Below the pieces are notes generated by a model that saw only the letters and a list, made by a program, of their open reading frames with translations, was not told the origin of the DNA and ran no database searches. A program made the position numbers and the translations under genes. DNA of 60,626 nt from an uncultured Collinsella sp. (GTDB taxonomy: Bacteria; Actinomycetota; Coriobacteriia; Coriobacteriales; Coriobacteriaceae): positions 1 through 60,626 of the forward strand of contig UQJV01000007.1 in assembly GCA_900541475.1 (NCBI GenBank), read 5' to 3'. Within the stretch, counting starts at the first letter, position 1; each line of letters opens with the position of its first letter. Of the stretch, positions 53,136-60,626 are shown piece by piece.

Positions 53136-53561
53136 ATGCCGTGCGAGAACAGCGCCCGCAAGCGCAGCAAGACGATGGCGTTCCGCTGCACGCCCGAGGA
53201 GCGCAAGCTCATATGCGAGATGGCAGCCTGGAGCGGCATGAACAGGCAGGACTACATCATCGCCAAGCTCACCGATACCCAGGTCGAGGTGAGGCCCTCC
53301 GTGAGCGTGCAGAAGGCACTGAGGGACTCGATGGCGGAATTGGCCAAGGAGGTGCGGCTGGCGGCCTCCTACGGCGAGCTGAGCGAGTCCCTGCAACAGA
53401 GAATTGAGCACGTGATGAGGTTCTTCCTAGCGCTCGGCGAGCCTCTTGACGCGCCGACGGAAGAGACATCGCCACGAACTACGTTTTTGGAAGAGCCGGT
53501 TCCATCCGTCATCGATGCGGGTTCCGACACCGCAAGCATCTTCGAGATGGGACGCAGGTAG
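53136..53561 (+). CDS. RHH protein, MobC/mobilization-like
   Basis: 141 aa from ATG 53136 after AAGAAGG. MAFRCTPEERKLICEMAAWS followed by GMNRQDYIIAKL is the ribbon-helix-helix start common to MobC-type relaxosome proteins and to CopG-like regulators. The rest is helical, with no further motif. Follows the integrase by 5 bases. No relaxase gene is in the window, so mobilization would need a partner elsewhere. Confidence 0.6.
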   Translation: MPCENSARKRSKTMAFRCTPEERKLICEMAAWSGMNRQDYIIAKLTDTQVEVRPSVSVQKALRDSMAELAKEVRLAASYGELSESLQQRIEHVMRFFLALGEPLDAPTEETSPRTTFLEEPVPSVIDAGSDTASIFEMGRR

Positions 53562-53564
53562 GGC

Positions 53565-55268
53565 CTAGCGCCAGACCTCCAACGCCTTGTCCGCAAGCCA
53601 TTCGGCGCGATCGGCGATATCGCCCTCGTTCCAAGACTCCTTCTCTAGGGCGCCGGCCATGGTCGCAAGGCCGGCGGCGCAGAGGGCAAGGCCGTCCTTG
53701 TATCCCTTTCCCTGCTTCTTGGTGGGCCAATCGGCATCGCGGATGGAGGCGTTGAGCGAATGCGTGATGATGGCGAGGTTGCCGAGCGTGAGGAGCTTCC
53801 GGTCCCTTCGCGTGGCAGCCTCATCGTCGAGGGCTCCCCATTTGTTGCGCCACTTCTTGGGCATCATGTGCTCGAGGGTGTACTGGTTGAACCCGAGCAG
53901 GGCCGTGCTGCTCATGCCCGGACGAATGGCGCTTTCCAGCAGATAGAGGACGCCCTTGGACTGGAGGTTGTACAGACACGATTCCTCGAATGCCGCTCGA
54001 ACCTCGGCGTCGCCGGGCATGTACGTCGTCGCCTCGTCATTGGCTTCGAGAGCCTTCCTCAGCGCCTCCGCGTCCTTCACCTCGTTCAAGATCAGCGAGG
54101 TGAACAGCCTGTTGTAGTTCTTCGTGGTCGCCTGAACCAGCATTCGGCGGACGATGTAGCTCTCAAGCAGGGCGTAGATCTTAGATTCCTCGCTCGAAGA
54201 CTCCGCGTTCTTTCGAACGTAGAGCACGTACGGGATGAGCGTCGAGTTCTTGAGGCCGAATATCAGCACGTTCAGGCGCTCGACGCCGGAAGCGGAGGGG
54301 ATGTCCGCGTCGCAGTAGCCAGGGTCGAACGTGGACTCGAACGCCTCGGCATACGCCTTCATGTTGTCGAGAATCTCGACCTTGTCGCCGTTGCAGTACC
54401 TGCCGATGAAATCCTTGTAGGACTGGAAGAGGTTCGAAGTACGCGAATAGAAGAGCTTGTCCTCGGTCGTGACGCCACGCCTCTTGTCCTGGACCAGAAT
54501 CTGGAGGAACGCGTCGAAGAAGAGGTCGACGAGCGTGCGCTTGATGCGCCCGGTAACGATCTCCTGCTCCCAATACTCCCTCTTCTCAGCCGTGGGCTCG
54601 AAGACGTCTTCCCAGCACTCCTTGAACGCCTGCTCGTTCTCGCGGTTGAAGAAGTAGTTCTTAAGGAGCTCCGCCGTCGTCAGGCGCACCCCGAGCGAGT
54701 TGATGGTGTCGAATATCTGCTGCTCGTCCTCGCCCTCGGTAAGATCGATGCAGACGAACTGGACGTTCGACTTGATCGTGTTCCTGTCGACCTTCTCCGG
54801 GTCGATATTCTTGAGGAAGTAGTTGTAGGCAAGGACGATGGCCGAGGAGCCCTCGAGGGGTTCGCAGCCCGTGGCGCTGACGACCTTTTCGAAATCCTGC
54901 CGGTCGTACTTGCCGTGCCGCAAGGCGACATCGCCGGTCTCCAGGACGAAATCTCGCTCAAACAAATTGTTGGTGCCGTTTTTTGCACAGAGTGCCTTGA
55001 AGAAGATGACCATGGTCGTGAGTCGCTGCTGGCCGTCGATGACGGTGCGAACCTCGGAGACCTCGGACCAGGTGTTGCCGGAGGAGGCCTGCTTCAGGAT
55101 GATGGAGCCCAGGAAATAGGGCCGCTTCGAGGCCGTGACGAACTCCATGTCGCCGAGGAAACGCTCCCATTGCTCTTCTCCCCAGACGTACGCCCTTTGG
55201 TAAAAAGGTATTTCGAGCAGGCGCGATCCGTTGAACACGCCGCTTATCGTTGCTTTTCCTGCATCCAT
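53565..55268 (-). CDS. GmrSD-like DUF262/DUF1524 protein
   Basis: 567 aa. N-terminal DUF262: IPFYQRAYVWGEEQW (~20), LGSIILKQ and VIDGQQRLTT (~78), the ParB/Srx-like NTP-hydrolysing part, then INSLGVRLTTAELLKNYFF. C-terminal DUF1524: TLEHMMPKKW (~476) and LGNLAIITHSLN (~508), a His-Me finger nuclease. Type IV GmrSD enzymes cut modified phage DNA. ATG 55268 has a weak upstream site. Last gene of a leftward operon with res and DUF4238. Confidence 0.88.
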   Translation of the reverse strand: MDAGKATISGVFNGSRLLEIPFYQRAYVWGEEQWERFLGDMEFVTASKRPYFLGSIILKQASSGNTWSEVSEVRTVIDGQQRLTTMVIFFKALCAKNGTNNLFERDFVLETGDVALRHGKYDRQDFEKVVSATGCEPLEGSSAIVLAYNYFLKNIDPEKVDRNTIKSNVQFVCIDLTEGEDEQQIFDTINSLGVRLTTAELLKNYFFNRENEQAFKECWEDVFEPTAEKREYWEQEIVTGRIKRTLVDLFFDAFLQILVQDKRRGVTTEDKLFYSRTSNLFQSYKDFIGRYCNGDKVEILDNMKAYAEAFESTFDPGYCDADIPSASGVERLNVLIFGLKNSTLIPYVLYVRKNAESSSEESKIYALLESYIVRRMLVQATTKNYNRLFTSLILNEVKDAEALRKALEANDEATTYMPGDAEVRAAFEESCLYNLQSKGVLYLLESAIRPGMSSTALLGFNQYTLEHMMPKKWRNKWGALDDEAATRRDRKLLTLGNLAIITHSLNASIRDADWPTKKQGKGYKDGLALCAAGLATMAGALEKESWNEGDIADRAEWLADKALEVWR

Positions 55269-55319
55269 CCTTAAAGCCCTATCTATCCTTTGCGGTTATT
55301 GCTGGCGGGGTCAATTTTA

Positions 55320-55538
55320 TCAATACGCTGCTTGACCCTTTAATGTTCCCGGTCCTTGCCGTCTTCTCCCCAGAAGGTGCTCGAAGATGATGCGCAGGTC
55401 CTCGTCATCAAGGCAGCCGCCCTCGAGGCAGCCACGGTCGATGGTATCGATCATCGTCTGCCCCTTCTTCTTCGAGCGGTCGTAGATCACTGTGTCGAGG
55501 GATAGCTCCCTGCCGTCGCGCGTGAACATCTCGTGCAT
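55320..55538 (-). CDS. 72-aa ORF between DUF4238 and GmrSD-like genes
   Basis: Acidic and charged, with DDEDLRIIFEHLLGRRRQG near the end. ATG 55538 has no clear ribosome site, but lies 24 bases after the DUF4238 stop and may be coupled. No domain recognised. It could be a small subunit or a leftover gene fragment. Confidence 0.4.
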   Translation of the reverse strand: MHEMFTRDGRELSLDTVIYDRSKKKGQTMIDTIDRGCLEGGCLDDEDLRIIFEHLLGRRRQGPGTLKGQAAY

Positions 55539-55562
55539 GAATTCGGCACTGTTCGCTTGACT

Positions 55563-56447
55563 TCAATCGCGTACCGCGTGCTCGAGCGGGCCGCTTCCCC
55601 TCGATATGGCGACATCCCAATGCTCGCAGTTAAGCAGAAGAAGTCGGTTCATGAACTCGACGCCCGAAAAACCGAGTCTCGCAAACGGCGGAAATAGAGG
55701 GTCATCTGAAAAGACCGCAGCATACTCACTGCTCAACGGCATATACGCGAGATGAAAATCGTACGAGTCGTCCTCGGGCCCGATGATGAACATAGGCATC
55801 GACGTCGTAACGAACCCTGAGCCGACGGGTGCCCTAAGGATGGAGAAGCTCTTCTCAAAAAAAGCCTTTCGAATACGGTTAACTGGCACAATATCATCGT
55901 TGGAGAAGAGCATGGTTGCGGCGGCGGCAAGCTCGACCACCGCTTGGGAATCCCCGCGCCAATCCGACCAATCGAGCAAGCCGAGCTCATAGGGTGTCAG
56001 ATGAACGTTTCTGAGCAGCTCTTCGGCAGTCTCGCGTGACCATTTCTTGTCGACGCGCATACTGATAGGGTGCCGGACGATGATATTTGCTGCCAGCTCG
56101 CAAACGGCGGCTTTCCCATCAGAATACCCTTCGTCTTCGCACTGGTCTTCTTTCTGGCGTTCCAAAAAGCGATCGTAAAGCGGCGCGATGCGGCTCTCGA
56201 GCTCAGATAGCTTAACCTCGATGAGGTTCTGCGCATAGAATCTGTCTGTCGCATCGCCTGTCGCATCGGCATGCTCGACCTCATAAAGATCGCGCATGCT
56301 GCAAAGGTTCTCGCAATTCGTGCGGAAGAAGGAGCCCTTCTGTCTGCTGTAGGCATGAAGCTGCCCGGAGGAATCCGCGAAATGGCGCAGGTAGAACCGC
56401 GGCACCCAGTGCTGCTTTCGCGTCATCTTTCCGGGCAGCTTCGACAT
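55563..56447 (-). CDS. DUF4238 protein
   Basis: 294 aa. RKQHWVPRFYLRHFADSSGQ (~10-29) is the defining N-terminal motif of DUF4238. A helical middle and a C-terminal part with FIIGPEDD follow. Starts one base after the res stop, so translationally coupled. The family's biochemistry is not established; members are often in mobile or defence regions (recalled). Here it is locked between a type III restriction subunit and a GmrSD-like nuclease. Confidence 0.85.
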   Translation of the reverse strand: MSKLPGKMTRKQHWVPRFYLRHFADSSGQLHAYSRQKGSFFRTNCENLCSMRDLYEVEHADATGDATDRFYAQNLIEVKLSELESRIAPLYDRFLERQKEDQCEDEGYSDGKAAVCELAANIIVRHPISMRVDKKWSRETAEELLRNVHLTPYELGLLDWSDWRGDSQAVVELAAAATMLFSNDDIVPVNRIRKAFFEKSFSILRAPVGSGFVTTSMPMFIIGPEDDSYDFHLAYMPLSSEYAAVFSDDPLFPPFARLGFSGVEFMNRLLLLNCEHWDVAISRGSGPLEHAVRD

Positions 56448-56448
56448 C

Positions 56449-59400
56449 CTAAGCCTTCACCGCCTCGTATTGGTAGGTCGTGCGCACGTTGTAATGGAAG
56501 TCGTTTCCGAGGTCCAGCGCCTCGAAGTGCTTCTTGGCGCAGCCGATCTTGATCTTCTCCGCGTCGCGCAGGGCGGGCTCGCCGTTCTTGCCGCCCTTGG
56601 TCTCGGTCACGAAGTACACGCGGCGCTCGCCGTCGGCCTCCTCGACGTACGCCCAGTCGGGGTTGTAACTGCCGAGCGGCGTGTCGATCTTGAACGCCGA
56701 GGGCAATTTCGCGAACACGAGAACCTCCTCCTGCTTGTCTAGAGCCTCGGCAAAGGAGCGCTCGACCCCCGCCGAGTCGTAGACCACGTAGTTGTACAGG
56801 CTCTTGCTCGTCATGTCCGGCTTCCACGCGTTCTGCCCAAGGTAGGCCGTGTAGTCGTCAAGCTCGAGGTCGCGCATGGTGTACCACTCGTCCTCGGGAA
56901 GGCGCACGTACTTGATGCCCTGGGCGATGAGGTCGTTCTTCACGCGGTTGATCTTGTCGCCGACCTGCGCGAGGAAGGTCGCGGGGTCGATCTCGAACTC
57001 GTCGAGGCGGCTGCAGCCCTCGAGGATCGCCTTGATGGTGCCGCGGGTGAGCCCGACGGCGTCCTGCAGCTCTGCGATCGGGTCGGGAAGGTCGTATTTC
57101 ACCTTTCCCGAAACGGACACCACGGAGGTGCCCGTGCCCTCGGCGCTCACGCCCGCGTCGTCGATGCCCAGCGAGGCACGCTCGCTCGTCACCTGGGGCG
57201 GGCGCACGGCGAGCATGCCGTCGACAGCTTCGATGGCATGTTCGATGAGCTTGCCGGAGTCGACCTCGACCTGGAAGCGCGTGCGCTGGCGGATGCGGTC
57301 CCACAGGGCCTGGAACGCAGGGTCGAGCGTGACGTCCTTCTGCAGCTCGACCGAGACCTCCTTGGCCTTGTCACGGATCTGGACCCTCTGGGACTTGTGG
57401 ATGATGATCGCCTCGACCTGCTCCTTGGCAGGCTCGAGCTCGGCGGGGAGCTCGACCTTGCCCTCCTCGGCGGCCGCCTTCAGCTCGGGCGTCACCGCGC
57501 CCTTGTCGTCGACCATGCCGGTCGCGACGAGGTGGTCGTAGACCTGCTTGGACTTCTCGTAGCCCAGGCGCTCCTCGACGCCATCATCGCCCTTGACCGT
57601 GACCTTCGTGAAGCTCTCCGGAGTGATGACGCCGAACTTGAAGTCCTCAGCCTCAAGCTCCTTCTGCAGGCCGTTGGCGAAGTCGTCGTAGCTCTCGTTC
57701 GCGATGACGGTGAGCACGTTCGCCTCTGGGTCGTACAGGCGCTCGCCATCCTGGTTCACGCACAGGCGCAGACCGCGGCCGATCTTCTGGCGCTTGGTCA
57801 GGTTGTCCTTTGTCTCGACGAGCGTGCAGATCTGGAACACGTTGGGGTTGTCCCAGCCCTCCTTGAGCGCGGAGTGGCTGAAGACGAAAGAGACGTCCTT
57901 GTCCGCGTCCTTGCCGTCCGGGAAGGAGATGAGCGTCTCCTTCTTCTGCATGATGAGCTCGAAGGCCCCGGCGTCGTCGGCGGTGCCGGCGGCTCCCTTG
58001 GAGTCCTTGAACTTGCCCTTCTTGTCCTTGGCGAAGTATCCCTGGTGCACGGCGTGGGGGTCGCGCACCAGCGGGGCGCCGACGGCTTCGTAGCACTCGA
58101 GCCACGTGCCCTTGCCGATCCCCGCCGCCTTTGCGATGCGACGAGGCGCCTTCGAGTTCAGGGCACCTGCGTACTCCTCCTCAAACATCAGGGCGTACAG
58201 GCCGCCGTGGACTTCGGGCTCGTAGACGCGGTATCGGTCGACGCGGTCGATGAAGAAGAGCGAGAGCACCTTCACGCCGCGCGGCCACAGCTCGAACTGG
58301 CGGGCCAGGTGGTCCTCGATGGTGCGGCGGATCTGCGCGCGCTTGACGACCTCCTCGTTGACGTCGCCCAGCGCCTCGCCGAGCTCGAGCACCTCGCCGT
58401 TCTGGAACTCTATGAACTCGTCGCCCACTGCGGCGCCGATGTTGTTGACCACCCAGCCGCTCTCGTAGTCGCTGTTCTCGCCGCTCTTCTGGTAGAGGTC
58501 GTTGCCGGTCTTCACCGTGACGGCCTTGCGCTTCTGCGTGCCGTCGGCCTGGCGCACGTCGATGGACACCTTGGCGGAGAACGGGTCGGACTTGACGGAC
58601 TCGAGCCTCACGTACGCGCCGTTGAGGTTCGCCTCGGCCTTGATCGAGTCCACGCAGATGCCCTTCACCAGGTGGCGCTCGAAGGCGTCGACCGGCGTGA
58701 GGCGGTAGATCATGTTGTAGGCCTGCTTGTGCGTGGCCGAGTAGCGCAGCACGAACAGCGGGTTCAGGCTCTTGATGGCGGCCTTGGCCTGCTTGGTGTT
58801 GTCGACGCTCTGGGGCTCGTCGATGATGACGACGGGCTTGCAGGCGCTCACGAGCTCGCGAGGGCTGAAGCCGCCGGTGAGCTTCTCGCTGGGACGGTGG
58901 AAGAGGTTGCCCTCCTTCGCGGTGCCATCCTTCTCGAGGCCCTTGTTGAACGCGTCGATGTTGATGACCATGACCTGGATGGAGCTCGACGTGGCGAAGT
59001 TACCCACCGGCCCCATGTCCTTCGAGTCGTACACGAAGTAGTCGAGCGGCGTGCGGTCGTAGAGCGTCTCGAAGTGCCTGCGGGTGGTCTGGAGGCTCTT
59101 GAGGACGCCCTCGCGGATGGCCACGCTCGGCACGACGATAACGAACTTGGTGATGCCGTAGCGGCGGTTTAGCTCGTAGATGGAGCGGATGTAGACGTAG
59201 GTCTTGCCGGTGCCGGTCTCCATCTCGACGGTGAAGTCTCGCAGGCGCCCATCGGTGAGGACGTCGGTTGCCGGGAGGCAGCCCTCCTCCTGCACGGCGT
59301 GCAGGTTGTCGAGGAGCTGGCCCGGCGCCACGCGAAGCTCGTTGCCGTGGCCGACCATGAGCTCGCCGATTGCCGTCTGGCCTTTGCGGCCGAAATCGGC

Positions 59401-59511
59401 GGAGAATACGCTGCCAATAAATTGTTGTCCGCGGAACAGGTCGCAGGTTGCTTCGATGGCCTCCAGCTGGTGCTGCTGGTCGGATGAGAACTTGAACTCG
59501 AGCGCCGCCAT
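56449..59511 (-). CDS. Type III restriction enzyme, Res subunit
   Basis: 1020 aa, the usual Res length. Helicase motifs: METGTGKTYVYI (~95), VVIIDEPQSVDN (~227), and SHSALKEGWDNPNVFQ with QKIGRGLRL (~590) as motifs V/VI. The C-terminal nuclease has NPDWAYVEE...VYFVTETKGG, a PD-(D/E)xK site (~955-980). Res needs Mod for DNA recognition. Starts one base after the mod stop. mod is 5'-truncated, so activity depends on what remains. Confidence 0.93.
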   Translation of the reverse strand: MAALEFKFSSDQQHQLEAIEATCDLFRGQQFIGSVFSADFGRKGQTAIGELMVGHGNELRVAPGQLLDNLHAVQEEGCLPATDVLTDGRLRDFTVEMETGTGKTYVYIRSIYELNRRYGITKFVIVVPSVAIREGVLKSLQTTRRHFETLYDRTPLDYFVYDSKDMGPVGNFATSSSIQVMVINIDAFNKGLEKDGTAKEGNLFHRPSEKLTGGFSPRELVSACKPVVIIDEPQSVDNTKQAKAAIKSLNPLFVLRYSATHKQAYNMIYRLTPVDAFERHLVKGICVDSIKAEANLNGAYVRLESVKSDPFSAKVSIDVRQADGTQKRKAVTVKTGNDLYQKSGENSDYESGWVVNNIGAAVGDEFIEFQNGEVLELGEALGDVNEEVVKRAQIRRTIEDHLARQFELWPRGVKVLSLFFIDRVDRYRVYEPEVHGGLYALMFEEEYAGALNSKAPRRIAKAAGIGKGTWLECYEAVGAPLVRDPHAVHQGYFAKDKKGKFKDSKGAAGTADDAGAFELIMQKKETLISFPDGKDADKDVSFVFSHSALKEGWDNPNVFQICTLVETKDNLTKRQKIGRGLRLCVNQDGERLYDPEANVLTVIANESYDDFANGLQKELEAEDFKFGVITPESFTKVTVKGDDGVEERLGYEKSKQVYDHLVATGMVDDKGAVTPELKAAAEEGKVELPAELEPAKEQVEAIIIHKSQRVQIRDKAKEVSVELQKDVTLDPAFQALWDRIRQRTRFQVEVDSGKLIEHAIEAVDGMLAVRPPQVTSERASLGIDDAGVSAEGTGTSVVSVSGKVKYDLPDPIAELQDAVGLTRGTIKAILEGCSRLDEFEIDPATFLAQVGDKINRVKNDLIAQGIKYVRLPEDEWYTMRDLELDDYTAYLGQNAWKPDMTSKSLYNYVVYDSAGVERSFAEALDKQEEVLVFAKLPSAFKIDTPLGSYNPDWAYVEEADGERRVYFVTETKGGKNGEPALRDAEKIKIGCAKKHFEALDLGNDFHYNVRTTYQYEAVKA

Positions 59512-59512
59512 G

Positions 59513-60430
59513 CTAGACCGTCCTCAATTCGATCTCACAGCCCATGCGCTCGCCGGCGTGCTTGAAGATCTGCACGGCGTTGAGCTTGAGGGTGTCGTCG
59601 AGGACGGAATCGAGGATGAGAACGCGCCTGGGCTCCATGTCGGCGATGGCCTCGAGCGCCTCAATGGTGAGGCCTCGGGACATGCAGCAGACGAGCTCGT
59701 CGCAAGCGACGGACCAGATGGGATAGCCCGCGGCTTCAGACTTCTCGACGGGCAGCGTGAGCTCGAGGCCCCATTTGAGCATCATCTCGAAGACGATATC
59801 CATATCGGAGCGATCGGGCTTGACCACGTCGAAGAGGAGCTGACCGGGCTCGGGCTTCTCAATGCCGGACTCATCGAGCTCGAACACACGGAAGCCGATG
59901 TCGGGAAGCTGCTTGGGTCCCTCGCCAAGCTTGAGTTGACGGTTGGATTCCTCGAGCTCGGTTTTGATTTTGTCGCCTGCGCGGCGAATGCGTCCTTCGC
60001 CTATGTCGCAGAGAGTCTCATACCCGTCCTTGTAGGCGTCGCGTTTCGGGTCACAAGGCTCTGGAAGCTGGACAAGGATAAACTGATAGCGATCATCTTT
60101 TCCGAGCTCCTGCAGGAACATGGCATGGGCGGTCGATGCTGAGCCTGAGAAAAAATCAAGCACAATATCACCCGTGCTTAAATGCTCATGTACGGTAAAG
60201 AAGCAAGCAACCGAAAACAATAGATAGACCGCCAGCACTACACTATTCCGAACCAAAGACCAAAAGATAAGCATTGTGGGAAAATCTAAACTTTTGGATT
60301 TTCCTACAATGCCGACTACGGCGGAATCCCTCCCACTCCTTATATATTTCTTTCTGTATACATTGAATTTGTATTTAGTAAAATGCAGACAACACCACGG
60401 ATCGGCTTTTGGCTGGACAATTCCAACCAA
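59513..60430 (-). pseudogene. Type III methyltransferase (Mod), 5'-truncated
   Basis: The open frame gives 305 aa, about half of a normal Mod. SAM-binding motif I DIVLDFFSGSASTAHAM (~85-101) and the C-terminal QLPEP region are present. In beta-class Mods the catalytic DPPY motif lies well before motif I, and it is absent here, as is the target-recognition domain. From about 60140 leftover coding blends into AT-rich DNA with a stem (GGAAAATC/GATTTTCC near 60300). Probably cut by an insertion; not expected to methylate alone. Confidence 0.75.
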
Positions 60431-60520
60431 ACACCGCAGCAGACAGTAGAAACCATTCTGAACGTTAGGAAGCCGGTATGATTGTTACATATAAGGGGAA
60501 GAAAAATTTCTTTTAGATAC

Positions 60521-60549
60521 TTGTTTTCCTAAAACTGATGTGATATAAT
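60521..60549 (+). promoter_or_regulatory. Strong sigma-70-type promoter
   Basis: TTGTTT (60521-60526), 17-base spacer, perfect TATAAT (60544-60549), in an AT-rich segment facing out of the window. Confidence 0.75.
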
Positions 60550-60578
60550 AATTCAATTCCAGAAAAGGAGTAAAAAAT

Positions 60579-60602
60579 ATGCGGCAAGGTATTCTTAAAT
60601 AA
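60579..60602 (+). CDS. Seven-residue leader peptide, tet-type attenuator (inferred)
   Basis: MRQGILK then TAA, with an AAAAGGAG ribosome site 8 bases before the ATG. From memory, this peptide and the flanking bases resemble the leader of tet(M)/tet(O)-family ribosomal-protection genes. The resistance gene itself would lie beyond the window. This is recall, not a search result. Confidence 0.5.
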   Translation: MRQGILK

Positions 60603-60626
60603 AACTATAATCAAATAGTGGGAACA

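Larger units (their letters stand above)
51301..60430. mobile_element. Integrative/mobilizable island with defence cargo
   Basis: Holds XRE repressor, excisionase, tyrosine integrase, mobilization-like RHH protein, then a leftward defence operon. Unlike the flanking genes, coding sequence here uses ATA (Ile) and AGG (Arg) often. No attachment site pair was identified and the right end is outside the window or masked by the AT-rich segment from about 60140. Confidence 0.7.

Overview
The window looks like a chromosomal segment of a gut Coriobacteriia species, most likely Collinsella or a close relative (inference). The support is high-GC codon use, the gene set (type III glutamine synthetase, DUF711/UPF0210, nagB, many PTS parts), a bacterial tmRNA, and several families of short hairpin repeats between genes. 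The right end is an integrated mobile island with restriction genes, and it runs into a low-GC segment that resembles a tetracycline-resistance leader.

Layout. 0-7.4 kb: an AraC regulator divergent from a two-gene ABC exporter of the siderophore-exporter type, then a DUF6110 small membrane protein and a P1B-type metal ATPase behind a promoter with a near-palindromic operator. 7.5-9.5 kb: an RHH/PIN toxin-antitoxin pair with a clear repeat operator, then an AT-rich cassette of an 18-aa peptide, a secreted DUF5626-like protein and a 32-aa membrane peptide. 9.6-16.1 kb: an unknown protein, tmRNA with repeat debris, a patatin lipase, rplM-rpsI, glmM, a glucose-type EIIA and nagB, a group centred on amino-sugar and cell-wall precursor metabolism. 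16.5-27 kb: a 999-aa AAA/BTAD regulator, YhbY, a methyltransferase, DUF711, and a complete metF / activation-domain / metH operon.

27-41 kb: glnN with a structured leader, tRNA-Glu, two repeat families, a single-chain MurT-GatD fusion (peptidoglycan D-Glu amidation) behind two TPR-like proteins, Fe-alcohol and glycerol dehydrogenases, a D-2-hydroxyacid dehydrogenase, and a four-cluster polyferredoxin. 40-45.5 kb: an alpha-glucoside locus (GntR/UTRA repressor, Zn-alcohol dehydrogenase, PTS EIIBC, GH4 6-phospho-alpha-glucosidase) with two matching CTAGAC-core operators between the divergent units. Then ychF, small proteins, a divergent pair with a 24-bp palindrome, asparaginase and guaA.

51.3-60.6 kb: an integrative island (XRE repressor, excisionase, tyrosine integrase, RHH mobilization-like protein) controlled by three GTAC-N6-GTAC sites. 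It carries a tightly packed leftward operon: truncated type III mod, res, DUF4238, a 72-aa ORF and a GmrSD-like DUF262/DUF1524 protein. mod loses its 5' half where the DNA becomes AT-rich and carries a strong promoter and a 7-codon leader peptide facing out of the window. The defence operon is the best candidate for an undescribed system. The covarying hairpin repeats and the MurT-GatD fusion come next.
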